A stretch of DNA of 64,000 nt from DASWYT01 sp965246875 (GCA_965246875.1 CBDFFU010000003.1:620001-684000); one strand, 5' to 3'. Positions 26,970-35,338 are shown, counted from the stretch's first letter. A program made the numbers and translations. Notes: generated by a model from the letters alone, not told the origin.

Positions 26970-28106
26970 ATGCCAAATATTGATGAAACCAAACATTATG
27001 ATCTACTCATTGTCGGCGCCGGTCCGGTAGGGTGCGTCATTGCTGAACGTGCAGCCAAATTGCAAGGCTGGAATGTTCTGGCCATTGATAAACGTCCGCA
27101 CATTGCGGGCAATTGTTATGATTTTTACCATGAATCGGGTTTATTAACTCACGCTTATGGCCCGCATTATTTTCGCACACACAAAACAGAGATAATCGAT
27201 TATCTCAGCCAGTTTACAGATTGGATTGAAGGCTGTTATTTCGTTAAAAGTATGGTCAACAACAGGCTTTATCCGTTTCCCATAAATTTAACGACACTTG
27301 AAATGTTTTTTAACGTGGATGGTTTGACACCTGAAAGCGCAGAATTATTGTTAAATAAAAAACGTGTGCCATGCGATAATCCAAAAAATTCTGCAGAGTT
27401 CGTGCTGTCGCGCGTTGGTGTTGAAATATATGACGCGTTTTATCTGAATTATACCATCAAACAATGGGATAAGACGCCAGCCGAATTGGATGCCACTGTC
27501 TGTGGCCGTGTGCCTATCCGCATGAACAGAGATGAGCGTTACGTCGATCATCAATATCAACGAACACCTAAAGATGGTTTTACGGCCATGTTTCGCAAAA
27601 TGTTGGATCATCCGCTAATCGATATCAGTCTGGAAACAGATTATAAGACTGTTCGTGATGTCATCAAACCAAAGATCGCAACAATTTATTGCGGACCGTT
27701 AGATGAGTATTTTGACTATTGTTTCGGCAAGCTGCCATGGCGTTCGTTGCGCTTCGAGCTTGTGCCACAAGCACAAGAATTTGTGCAGCCATGTGTCCAA
27801 ATTAATTATCCAAATGATCATGACTACACGCGCACGGTTGAGATTAAGCATGTCACTCAACAGCAACATCCGCACAGTCTTGTCACTTATGAATACCCAT
27901 GTGCTGAGGGTGACCCGTACTACCCGATTCCAGCTGCCGAAAATCGGGATCTTTATGACCGCTACTGGGCCCTGGCCCAAGCGGAAACATTGAACAATAA
28001 CGTGCATTTTTCTGGCCGGCTGGCACAATATAAATATATTGATACGGATGTCGCAATTGAAATTGGCCTAGATACATTTAATAGGATTGTAAAATGTCAG
28101 GCATAG
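26970..28106 (+). CDS. glf: UDP-galactopyranose mutase
   Basis: A 378-residue flavoenzyme making UDP-galactofuranose. The N-terminal Rossmann motif LLIVGAGPVGCVIAERAAK is followed by the family pattern IDKRPHIAGNCYDFYHESG, YTIKQWDKTPAELDA, YPCAEGDPYYPIP and FSGRLAQYKYIDTDVA. Complete, unlike the IS-truncated paralogue at 7367-8488, from which it clearly differs in sequence. It overlaps the DUF4422 gene by 13 bp, so the two are co-translated and probably act on the same glycan. Confidence 0.93.
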   Translation: MPNIDETKHYDLLIVGAGPVGCVIAERAAKLQGWNVLAIDKRPHIAGNCYDFYHESGLLTHAYGPHYFRTHKTEIIDYLSQFTDWIEGCYFVKSMVNNRLYPFPINLTTLEMFFNVDGLTPESAELLLNKKRVPCDNPKNSAEFVLSRVGVEIYDAFYLNYTIKQWDKTPAELDATVCGRVPIRMNRDERYVDHQYQRTPKDGFTAMFRKMLDHPLIDISLETDYKTVRDVIKPKIATIYCGPLDEYFDYCFGKLPWRSLRFELVPQAQEFVQPCVQINYPNDHDYTRTVEIKHVTQQQHPHSLVTYEYPCAEGDPYYPIPAAENRDLYDRYWALAQAETLNNNVHFSGRLAQYKYIDTDVAIEIGLDTFNRIVKCQA

Positions 28107-28921
28107 AAACATGCTCACCAAAAATTTATGTGGTGCATCATAAACCATTGCCGCCGGAATTGGCAGATTATTTGTCGCCTATCAGGGTGTCACACTATGA
28201 CGATATACCGGATCATATTGTGGCAGATCATACGGGCGATAACATCGCATCAAAAAACAGGGAATATGCGGAACTTACAGCGCTGTACTGGATGTGGAAA
28301 AACGACAAAACATCAACGCATGTAGGATTGTGGCATTATAGACGCTGGATGGTGCCACATTCTGATGATAGTCAACGAAAAGCGGAACAGAAAAACATTC
28401 TTGATTACGAATATTCTGATCCACAAGAATTGGAACGTTTTAAGATTACGGATCAAACTCTTGTACAAGCCTGTACAGATTACGATGTGATTCTGCCGTA
28501 TTGGGAATCGTTTGGCAAAACGATAGAAGGACATTTTGCCAGTTGTGTTTCCCAGCCCTTATTGGAAATCGTTTATTATGCGTTTGATAAATTGCACCCC
28601 GATTATCCAAGCCTGCGTAATTTTATGCACCACAGCCGGGAAAGTATTTATTGCAGCATGGCCATCATGCGCCGTGACTTGTTGAATAACTATTGTAACT
28701 TCCTGTTTCCATTATTGGCAGAAGCGGCAAAAGATCCGTATCTTGCTGTTCATCTGGAAGGGTCTAACCCAGAATTGGCAAAGCTCAGCCATGGCTTGGA
28801 CCCACGCTGGGCTGGGTTTTGGGGTGAATGCCTACTGGCTTACTACGCAAAATTTTTTTGGCTTGATGATCCGGCTATCAGAGTCGACCATTGGCAAAGA
28901 TTTGTATTTAATAAGTATTAG
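28094..28921 (+). CDS. DUF4422 putative glycosyltransferase
   Basis: A 275-residue cytoplasmic protein of the DUF4422 family, found in capsule and exopolysaccharide clusters and thought to be glycosyltransferases. Diagnostic segments are KIYVVHHKPLP at the start, GDNIASKNREYAELTALYWM, and HVGLWHYRRW. The overlap with glf suggests it transfers galactofuranose or modifies a glycan containing it; this link is inference. Confidence 0.82.
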   Translation: MSGIETCSPKIYVVHHKPLPPELADYLSPIRVSHYDDIPDHIVADHTGDNIASKNREYAELTALYWMWKNDKTSTHVGLWHYRRWMVPHSDDSQRKAEQKNILDYEYSDPQELERFKITDQTLVQACTDYDVILPYWESFGKTIEGHFASCVSQPLLEIVYYAFDKLHPDYPSLRNFMHHSRESIYCSMAIMRRDLLNNYCNFLFPLLAEAAKDPYLAVHLEGSNPELAKLSHGLDPRWAGFWGECLLAYYAKFFWLDDPAIRVDHWQRFVFNKY

Positions 28922-28968
28922 AAATATTAAAAAGCATGATAGGTACAAATTGTCTTGATTGCGTCATA

Positions 28969-29118
28969 TTATTTTTCTTTAGACTTGGCGCGGCACCGGT
29001 CGGAGCAATATTTGACGTCTTCCCAGCATAAAGACCATTTTTTTCGCCAGGTGAATGGCTTCAGACAAGCCTGACATTTTTTTGAAGGTAAATTTGATTT
29101 TTTGACATGGATAGGCAT
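28969..29118 (-). CDS. DUF2256 zinc-ribbon-like small protein
   Basis: A 49-residue protein. Two CxxC pairs, KKCQACLKPFTWRKKW and EDVKYCSDRCRAK, form a predicted zinc-binding unit diagnostic of DUF2256. In other bacteria DUF2256 is encoded next to, or fused with, photolyase/cryptochrome-related genes; here the photolyase-like gene is 4 kb away and other members of that gene set are just upstream on this strand. Overlapping longer reading frames on this strand have no such motif. Function unknown. Confidence 0.85.
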   Translation of the reverse strand: MPIHVKKSNLPSKKCQACLKPFTWRKKWSLCWEDVKYCSDRCRAKSKEK

Positions 29119-29372
29119 GCGTCATTTTAACATACAGGTGGACGTAACACAAAGTAAAATAACATTTAGAGAAATGGACCAATTATAAAATGGTACAGGC
29201 TATTCTGTTCGATTTTAAACACTTGGGATTTTACCCAGTCCACAGTCAAGATTGCCGTCTATGGAGGAGTTGGAATGCGTAAATGAATTTTCGAAATGCG
29301 GCCTATTGTTCAAAACGGAATCTATGACTGAAAAAGGGTGTGCATTACGGATCGGTAATTTATTCAATTTAT
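29119..29372. other. Intergenic, no gene recognised
   Basis: A 254-bp stretch between DUF2256 and the decayed kinase-like gene. No convincing coding frame, hairpin or promoter is seen on either strand. Confidence 0.5.
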
Positions 29373-30054
29373 TTAAACATTTTTTCGTTGCGATGCTTTT
29401 TCTGTCCAGTCATCAGCCTGAGTGGTGATCCAAGCTATATGACGCATTAAGTGGAGAGTGGTATAACAATCAATATCAGGCTTTAGAGCGGCGTAATCTT
29501 GAACTGATAAACCAAAACCTTGTGCAAACATGTCACCGATCGTCTCATCAGCCAGATCATTTAACGGTTCAGATGCATTAATATTCATCATATCCAGTAC
29601 AAATGCAGGTCCAGCCCATTCACCACAACCAGAGATAAGAACTTCAGTTAAGCGACGTGCATGTTGTCTCATTGCGCGCCACAGTAATCCGGTATCGCCA
29701 CTAAATAGATTGCCAGGTATGCCATCTGGCTTTGTTTGCAGCATCCACACGCTGTCTTTATCTACATTTCCCCAGACTTAAAACCGTTGCAGTTTCAAAG
29801 CCAACAGATGATGCCTGTTCCAAACACCAAACTTCTTTTTTACACACGCTACGTTCATGTTCGCCTTTGGCTGTACGCAAAATGACCGGCGTATCATTCC
29901 ACATGCCCTCCCAAACCAGATTGGCTTGATTGAGATTAGAAATAGTTTTTATCGATCGAAGCGGATGATCTGTCGCGTCTTGGATTGCTGCTTGCAATAT
30001 GTTGTCGACTTCGTCAATTGGTAAAGGGGCCGCCATGGCAATGATATACAACAA
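29373..30054 (-). pseudogene. Decayed aminoglycoside-phosphotransferase-like gene
   Basis: The N-terminal part (30054 to about 29760) reads NLVWEGMWNDTPVILRTAKG and KKEVWCLEQASSVGFETATV, the nucleotide lobe of APH-type kinases. A one-base shift near 29758-29768 separates it from WMLQTKPDGIPGN..LWRAMRQHARRLTEVLISGCGEW. After that the catalytic HGD-loop and metal-binding region of the family, about 100 residues, is missing, and the text jumps to a C-terminal-like PLNDLADE..GFGLSVQDYAALK. Frameshift plus internal deletion make an active kinase unlikely. The family call is moderate. Confidence 0.6.
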
Positions 30055-30113
30055 ACCCAGAAAATGTCACTGTTACATAAAGCAATTCAAGTGAAACAAA
30101 ATAGCTATGATAG

Positions 30114-30812
30114 TTACATTTTAATTTTAGGTCGTAAGCATGACAGTCCGCCATCCACAGCAAGGATTTGTCCGGTGATCCACGAATTTTGTGGATCGAG
30201 CAAAAAGACGATCGCCCGAGCAATGTCTTCTGGTGTGCCCAATCGACCAAGCGCATGCATGGCTTCGGAGACTGATCGAGAAGTTTCATTGCTGGTCATG
30301 GCGGCAGTCATAGGAGTTATTGTCAAACCCGGCGCTACCGCATTCACGCGTAAATTCATTCCGGCATAAGTAGCCGCTGCCGATAAGGTTAAGCCGATCA
30401 CACCGGCTTTTGCCGCCGCAATGGCCTCATGATTGGCAAAGCCCTCCATTGCGGCTGCCGACGAGATTAACACAACTGAGCCACCGGTTTTCATGTTTCT
30501 TGCTGCAGCACGAACAACAGAAAAAGCAGTGGTGAGAGATGTTTTAATGACATCGTCATATTGTTCTTTGCTTGTCAAATGCGCCGGTTTTAACAGTAAC
30601 GACCCTGCGCAATTGACGACCCCGTCGATATTTCCAGCCGTGGCGAAAACGGCTTCTAAAGCGTCAAAATCACTGGCATCCACGAGAGCATCAGGCATTA
30701 TTTTTGTTGCATCGCGTGCGGTCGTAAACACCTCATGCCCGGAATTTCTAAGCAAGCTGACCGTCGCCTGACCTATGCCACTGCTTGCTGCTACAATTAT
30801 AAACCGAGCCAT
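30114..30812 (-). CDS. SDR-family protein lacking the catalytic tyrosine
   Basis: A 232-residue short-chain dehydrogenase/reductase. The cofactor motif is VAASSGIGQATV, the structural NCAG follows at about 67-70, and the C-terminal ITGQILAVDGG is typical. At the active site, however, Lys135 in NHEAIAAAKAGVIG is preceded four residues earlier by Ile131 instead of Tyr. Ordinary YxxxK chemistry is therefore unlikely. The intact frame, AAAGGA ribosome site and neighbours (DUF423, TIGR03643) argue that it is a retained variant rather than a pseudogene. Substrate unknown. Confidence 0.85.
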   Translation of the reverse strand: MARFIIVAASSGIGQATVSLLRNSGHEVFTTARDATKIMPDALVDASDFDALEAVFATAGNIDGVVNCAGSLLLKPAHLTSKEQYDDVIKTSLTTAFSVVRAAARNMKTGGSVVLISSAAAMEGFANHEAIAAAKAGVIGLTLSAAATYAGMNLRVNAVAPGLTITPMTAAMTSNETSRSVSEAMHALGRLGTPEDIARAIVFLLDPQNSWITGQILAVDGGLSCLRPKIKM

Positions 30813-30837
30813 TTTAATTTCCTTTGATAATGTTAAA

Positions 30838-31224
30838 TCACACGGGTGATTTTTTTAACGATGCTGAGGCCAGCACCAGACAGCCGATCATAAAAGTGAC
30901 ACCTCCGGCCGGTGCAATCTTCAACAGGCTATGCAAGCCGGTTACGGCCGCGAGATAGATGCTAAAACTGAACAAAATAATACCAGTCATAAAAATGATT
31001 CCTGCCCAGAAAACTCGGACTGCAAGTGGCTTGGGAATGGTACACATCATGGCGAGCCCGGCCCCTGTAGCTAGCACGGCGTAAATTTCGTTGTAGCGGA
31101 TTGCCGTCATCAGAAAACGAAACGTTTCAGGATCGATCTTATACTGTAATCCATGCTCTGCATAAGCGCCAAACGCGACCGAGATAAAACCTGCCACACA
31201 ACCGGCGAATAAAATGAGATTCAT
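30838..31224 (-). CDS. DUF423 family membrane protein (YgdD/TMEM256-like)
   Basis: A 128-residue integral membrane protein with four hydrophobic segments and the family hallmarks SVAFGAYAEHGL near the N-terminus and LLKIAPAGGVTFMIGCLVLA at the C-terminus. The start overlaps the TIGR03643 stop by 4 bp and the SDR follows after 25 bp, so it belongs to the leftward operon. DUF423 function is not established. Confidence 0.87.
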   Translation of the reverse strand: MNLILFAGCVAGFISVAFGAYAEHGLQYKIDPETFRFLMTAIRYNEIYAVLATGAGLAMMCTIPKPLAVRVFWAGIIFMTGIILFSFSIYLAAVTGLHSLLKIAPAGGVTFMIGCLVLASASLKKSPV

Positions 31225-31427
31225 AAGCCAGTTTTTTCATGTTTAGCTTTGCGGCCAGTTACTCTTTGGCGCCACAGTCTAAAACTGCCAGGTTTTAAAT
31301 GTGTGCGCATAATGTTTATGACATCATTCTCTGCAAGACCTGTTTGACTTTTAATAGCGTCAAACGACGTTTTGTCGCACCATGCAAGTGCGATAATTTC
31401 GCTAATATCCGGATTAATAGGTTTCAT
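31221..31427 (-). CDS. TIGR03643 family small protein
   Basis: A 68-residue conserved protein of unknown function. Diagnostic sequence: EIIALAWCDKTSFDAIKSQT, then PGSFRLWRQRVTGRKAKHEK. The N-terminal half looks like a small helix-turn-helix-like fold. The ATG at 31427 is chosen because the family begins with this segment; a longer frame upstream overlaps the peroxidase gene too deeply. It overlaps that gene by 14 bp and DUF423 by 4 bp. TIGR03643 genes recur near photolyase/cryptochrome-related genes. Confidence 0.88.
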   Translation of the reverse strand: MKPINPDISEIIALAWCDKTSFDAIKSQTGLAENDVINIMRTHLKPGSFRLWRQRVTGRKAKHEKTGL

Positions 31428-32439
31428 TGAGCAAACTTTCAATTTGCTGCGTAACCGCAGGGTCAGCGGGATCAACATAAGACGAAAAACTCATTGCCAA
31501 CTGTCCGTGACGATCAATCAAAAATTTATGGAGGTTCCACTTCGGTGAAGATCGAAGAAATCCGCCTTTGTTTTGTGCTGAGGCCCATACAAAAAATGGA
31601 TGTGCATTCTTGCCGGTAATCTCGGTTTTGGAGGTTAATGGAAAGGTGACACCATATTCTTTTTCAGCAAACTTCTTAATCGTCGTTTCTGAGCCAGGTT
31701 CCTGACTACCGAATTGGTTGCAGGGAACCCCAATCACTATCAGGCCTTTATCTTTGTATTTTTTATATAGTGATTCTAAATCTTTATACTGCTTGGTAAA
31801 GCCACACTGGGAGGCTGTATTAACAACGAGGATCACTTTTCCAGTGAATTGTGACAAGGGGAGGGGATTACCATCAATAGAGGTGAAAGAAAATTGATAT
31901 GCGCTCGCTTTGCTCATGGTAAACTCCGAGGCATTCTCGCTTGGCTGATGGGCGTAATGCTGTAATATTTCTATATCACTATAATCTATCATTTTTTCGT
32001 GCGTCGCTTCAAGCACAAGGTTTGGCGCAACGCCAGCTTTTAAGGCCTCTGTCCAGCGATCAGCACACAGACACCAATGATCACCAGCCTTGAGACCTGG
32101 AAAAGCGTAGTCTGGTCTAGGCGTCATCAAATCATTGCCATGCGTTTTTGAGAACTCTAGAAACTCTTTAGAGAGGATCGCACAAGCGATATGTGTGCCA
32201 GTATCTTGCGTCCCGGCCTGATAAAAACCGTTACGGCCAAACCCCGTTGACGGGTTATTTCCGCACAATTGTAGAGTGTTGCCATTCACGTTTTTATCAC
32301 TAAGCGGATTTGAGACTTGTTTGTTACTTTCGGCCATAAATCCCGCGCATTGCTGCGATTGAGCCGGGTTATTGTGCAGACTGATTATCATTATTATGAA
32401 AGCTAAAGCAAACAGATGAAATTTTTGAGTTTTGGTCAT
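31414..32439 (-). CDS. Exported DUF2237-glutathione peroxidase fusion
   Basis: A 341-residue protein in three parts: a signal peptide (about 1-28), a DUF2237 domain (about 65-165, GFYQAGTQDTGTHIACAIL, TPRPDYAFPGLKAGDHWCLC) and a glutathione peroxidase domain (from about 175). The peroxidase triad is present: Cys212 in NTASQCGFTKQY, Gln242 in GVPCNQFGSQEPG and Trp301 in SPKWNLHKF. Met175 sits where stand-alone peroxidases start. Expected to reduce hydroperoxides in the periplasm. First gene of the leftward operon. The fusion is unusual; both domains normally stand alone. Confidence 0.88.
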   Translation of the reverse strand: MTKTQKFHLFALAFIIMIISLHNNPAQSQQCAGFMAESNKQVSNPLSDKNVNGNTLQLCGNNPSTGFGRNGFYQAGTQDTGTHIACAILSKEFLEFSKTHGNDLMTPRPDYAFPGLKAGDHWCLCADRWTEALKAGVAPNLVLEATHEKMIDYSDIEILQHYAHQPSENASEFTMSKASAYQFSFTSIDGNPLPLSQFTGKVILVVNTASQCGFTKQYKDLESLYKKYKDKGLIVIGVPCNQFGSQEPGSETTIKKFAEKEYGVTFPLTSKTEITGKNAHPFFVWASAQNKGGFLRSSPKWNLHKFLIDRHGQLAMSFSSYVDPADPAVTQQIESLLNETY

Positions 32440-32791
32440 TTCGGGATTTATCTCGTGAAAGGTTATCCAGTCGAGTTAGGTTGACTTTCCACATCAATTA
32501 AATGCTTAAAAATATATATCCTAAGTAAGTCTTGAAACCACTGATCTGATAATTCTCACATATACGTTAAAAATTGTGAGAATAAAGGGCCGGGATGTGT
32601 TGCGATTAGTACGTATTAAAAATTCTAATTGTGTTTCAAAGATGAGGTTAATTCTTGAGAACAGGATATATGATCTCTCTAAATTAATTATAATGTTGAT
32701 ATAAATAAACTTTCATTTTCTATTGCTCAACATTATTCGACAATCAATCCCTTCACCGTTAATATAGAAGATACGTAGTTATGGAGAAATA
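32440..32791. promoter_or_regulatory. 352-bp divergent intergenic region with a 9-bp inverted repeat
   Basis: The gap between the leftward peroxidase operon and the rightward epimerase gene is AT-rich and has no gene. ATTCTCACA (32552-32560) and TGTGAGAAT (32575-32583) form a perfect inverted repeat with a 14-bp centre. The half-site spacing of about 23 bp, two helical turns, suits a dimeric regulator controlling both directions. The regulator is unknown. Confidence 0.5.
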
Positions 32792-33712
32792 ATGATGAGT
32801 TGCGTACTTGTAACAGGTGGAACCGGTTTAATTGGTCATCACTTGATCCCAATGCTTTTGGCCACCGGACTCGATGTTGTCTGTCTGGTCCAGTCTGGGA
32901 GCGATACGTCCCGGCTCCCTGCTAATGTCAAAACCTATGTGTGGAACGCAACGATGAGACAGATCGATTATCAGGCTTTCGATGGAGTAGATAGCATCGT
33001 GCATTTGGCAGGTGCCGGTATCGCTGATCGCCGCTGGACAAGACAACGTAGGGCCGAGTTAGTTTGCAGTCGTGTTGACACGCTTAATTTATTACTCGAC
33101 CACATCCAGCAACAGAATATTATGGTCAAGACATTGGTTTCGGCCTCTGCCATCGGCTATTACGGCATCGATACGAATGAAGCGCGTCTCACCGAGCAAT
33201 CACCTGCTGGAGATGATTTCGCTGCCCGTCTGGTTCAGTCTTGGGAGGGTGCTGCTGATCGCGCTGCGGAGCTGGGAGTGCGGGTCGTCAAGTTGCGAAC
33301 AGGCATTGTGTTGAGTGCTGCAGGTGGAGCGTTACCAAAATTTATGTTGCCGGTGCGCTTTGGTTTTGGTGCGCCGCTTGGGTCTGGAGACCAATATCAA
33401 AGCTGGATCCATATTGACGATATTTGTGCACTATATCGGGATGCGCTTGTCAACACAAACTGGCAAGGTGTCTATAACGCTGTTGCGCCAGAGGTTACAA
33501 CTAATGAAACTATAACGCGGATATTGGCAAAGCTTATGCGACGACCTCTCTGGTTGCCTAACGTACCCCGCTTTGTGTTGAAAATCTTACTGGGTGAGTT
33601 GGCCGACCTGGTGCTGAGCAGCAATCATATTGTCAATAAGCGAATTAGCATAGAAACAACATTTAAATATAAATTCCCTTCCATAGCTGACGCTTTGGAA
33701 GATCTAATCTAG
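32792..33712 (+). CDS. TIGR01777 family NAD-dependent epimerase-like protein
   Basis: A 306-residue extended SDR-fold protein (YfcH family). N-terminal VLVTGGTGLIGHHLIPML is the dinucleotide site; family patterns IVHLAGAGIADRRWTRQR, SASAIGYYG and the C-terminal DUF1731-like tail (RPLWLPNVPRFVLKILLGE) follow. GGAG lies upstream of two consecutive ATGs. It is the rightmost member of the oxidative/light-related gene set and is transcribed away from the peroxidase operon. The substrate is unknown. Confidence 0.92.
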   Translation: MMSCVLVTGGTGLIGHHLIPMLLATGLDVVCLVQSGSDTSRLPANVKTYVWNATMRQIDYQAFDGVDSIVHLAGAGIADRRWTRQRRAELVCSRVDTLNLLLDHIQQQNIMVKTLVSASAIGYYGIDTNEARLTEQSPAGDDFAARLVQSWEGAADRAAELGVRVVKLRTGIVLSAAGGALPKFMLPVRFGFGAPLGSGDQYQSWIHIDDICALYRDALVNTNWQGVYNAVAPEVTTNETITRILAKLMRRPLWLPNVPRFVLKILLGELADLVLSSNHIVNKRISIETTFKYKFPSIADALEDLI

Positions 33713-33882
33713 TTTATCGGTACTTAGAAAAACAAATCAAAGTGTTATAAAGTTCGCTAACTGTTGCGATATAGCATCTTTATCTTTTATCGTACCACTT
33801 TTCCCTTACGTAACTAAAACAAACGCACTAACGATTTTTAAGCCGCTTGGCGCCAATTGCATAGATGGAATATAAGATAGTG

Positions 33883-34227
33883 CATGAAGACAAGATTATT
33901 CTAAACTTTAATTGGCCAGCGCTTGTGAAGACGTTATCCAATCATCTTGACGTTGAATTTTCAGCGCCCGAAAAGCATACCTATAGCTACACTATTCCGT
34001 TCAGCACGAGACGTGCCGAAAAAGGTGCGCTGATCATTCAACCGAAAGCCAAAGAAGAAAAAGACGATCCGTTTGCTAAGACGCCGCTTGAATTGAAAAA
34101 TTGGGTGCGCGGCATTGTGTGGCGGGATGAATTTTTTAAAGGCACGATGATTGCCGATATTGCCAAGCGGGAGAAGATGGATCCGCGTTATGTGGGACGG
34201 CTGATTGATGCCAGTTTGAACGTCTAA
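33883..34227 (+). pseudogene. 3' fragment of serine recombinase (copy of 53427-53771)
   Basis: The 115 codons up to the TAA encode the same C-terminal end as the complete recombinase at 52230-53771, including LKNWVRGIVWRDEFFKGTM and DPRYVGRLIDASLNV. Homology starts abruptly at 33883 inside the gene and the upstream sequence is unrelated. The catalytic resolvase domain is absent. A chance ATG at 33865 opens the frame 6 codons earlier, but a product would have no recombinase activity. Confidence 0.92.
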
Positions 34228-34441
34228 ATCCCTGTTAGCTTCTAAATTTCCCTGTTCTTTGAAAACTTTCCCTGATACCTTGTATAAAATTCCCTGTTAT
34301 TTCTGGGACAATCCGGCAATTTATCGCCGCCAAAACATGTTTAAATGCCTAAAAATACTACGTTAAAAGGCAACGGACTGGCGCTCTGTGCCGTGGAGAA
34401 AAAATCAAAATTCCCTGATAATTCCCTGTTAGCAGGGAATT
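34228..34441 (+). repeat. CCCTG repeat array and palindrome downstream of recombinase fragment
   Basis: CCCTG occurs at 34230, 34250, 34270 and 34292, then 34413 and 34424, the last forming AATTCCCTG/CAGGGAATT around TTAG (34420-34441). This is the same array as after the full recombinase. It fills most of the 385-bp gap before the phosphatase gene. 34533-34612 shows nothing further. Confidence 0.85.
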
Positions 34442-34612
34442 CTCTCAGTCCGCGCTGCGCGAAAGCCCGCGGAATACGGGGCTAAAACGCAAATTCTCTG
34501 AATGATGGGGAATAACAAGACTGGGTGGCGCGTGGCGCAGTCTGGCGATAATTGTTCTGGCAGCAGGACCTAGTTTTATAACTGAAAAATTCAATTGTTT
34601 TAATATTTCTTT

Positions 34613-35170
34613 TTATGGTTGATTTTTTCGCTCCTGCCAATTTTTAAATGTTTTATCCATGGCATATGATCTTAGAAATGGAAGGGGAAAATGCCCATAC
34701 AATAACGATAGCTGCGTCTTAGCTTTAGCGTTGGAAGTTCTTTCAATAGCAAATAGGTAGAGGGCAGATGCTAAGCTTGTACGGTTAGTACCTGATGCGC
34801 AGTGAATTAATATTGGTTTTGGCGCATCACGCATGATATTAATTAATTCTAGTGTTTCCTGCTTATTCAGCGGTCTCTCCGGTGACATTAGAATATCAAC
34901 ATGTACGATATGATTTGCAATAGATGCAGCAACTTCTGCATCATACCATGCTTCACCCTTGTTAATTCCACGCAAATTAATAATTGTTTTAATGCCATAC
35001 TTTCTTTTATATATAGTAATATCGTTTGGCTTGAGTTGGGCTGAGCGATAAAGCTTGCCAATTACGATTTCATGAAAATTTCCCGTTACATGTAAGTAAC
35101 CGAGATAAATTCCAAATAAAAGAAAAGGTGCAAATAAGAATAGTAGTAAACTGATTTTATAGCGTGACAT
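34613..35170 (-). CDS. Membrane-anchored dual-specificity/tyrosine phosphatase
   Basis: A 185-residue protein with one N-terminal membrane segment (about 7-25) and a phosphatase domain. The CX5R loop is HCASGTNRTS, with nucleophile Cys124 and Arg130. The upstream GKLYRSAQLKPNDI and INLRG fit bacterial DSP-like phosphatases of the protein-tyrosine phosphatase superfamily. It lies alone, leftward, between the repeat array and IS copy 2. Substrate unknown; phosphoprotein or phospholipid are both possible for this group. Confidence 0.82.
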   Translation of the reverse strand: MSRYKISLLLFLFAPFLLFGIYLGYLHVTGNFHEIVIGKLYRSAQLKPNDITIYKRKYGIKTIINLRGINKGEAWYDAEVAASIANHIVHVDILMSPERPLNKQETLELINIMRDAPKPILIHCASGTNRTSLASALYLFAIERTSNAKAKTQLSLLYGHFPLPFLRSYAMDKTFKNWQERKNQP

Positions 35171-35179
35171 GAAGAAACA

Positions 35180-35338
35180 TTACAGAGAGATCCTTAAACT
35201 AGGCTTATCTCTCTTACATGCTTTTTTGCTTTTCGAAAAAATATTCGTACTTACAAATAATTTTTGGTTGATTCTGTGATAAAAAGATTTTTTGGCTGGA
35301 TTTTCTAACTTTGGAAAAATATCATCCATTATTCGTAT
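35180..35338 (-). pseudogene. C-terminal fragment of an unknown gene cut by IS copy 2
   Basis: About 52 codons on the minus strand run from the IS boundary to a stop at 35180 (ending with KRDKPSLRISL, Lys/Arg rich). No family is recognised, and it may be chance coding. It is listed because the other IS copies show the same arrangement of truncated neighbours. Confidence 0.25.

Larger units (their letters stand above)
33883..34532 (+). repeat. 650-bp direct repeat, left copy
   Basis: Collinear without gaps with 53427-54076 (constant offset 19544). It comprises the recombinase 3' end, the CCCTG repeat array, the palindrome (34420-34441) and about 90 bp leading to the last bases of tRNA-Arg. 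Identity appears complete up to the palindrome; roughly ten mismatches lie in the final 90 bp. At 34532 similarity stops: only the tRNA 3' terminal bases (complement CGCGCCA) are present and the tRNA body is missing. Confidence 0.9.

Noticed and set aside
26970..28921. glf/DUF4422 as part of the photolyase-linked regulon
   Set aside because: They are glycan genes on the opposite strand from the leftward operon; adjacency alone is weak evidence.
28979..29182. 67-codon minus-strand frame
   Set aside because: Another frame of the same strand encodes the recognisable DUF2256 protein; this one is a shadow.
33865..34227. A stand-alone 120-residue gene
   Set aside because: All but six codons duplicate the recombinase C-terminus; the ATG is a chance start at the break point.
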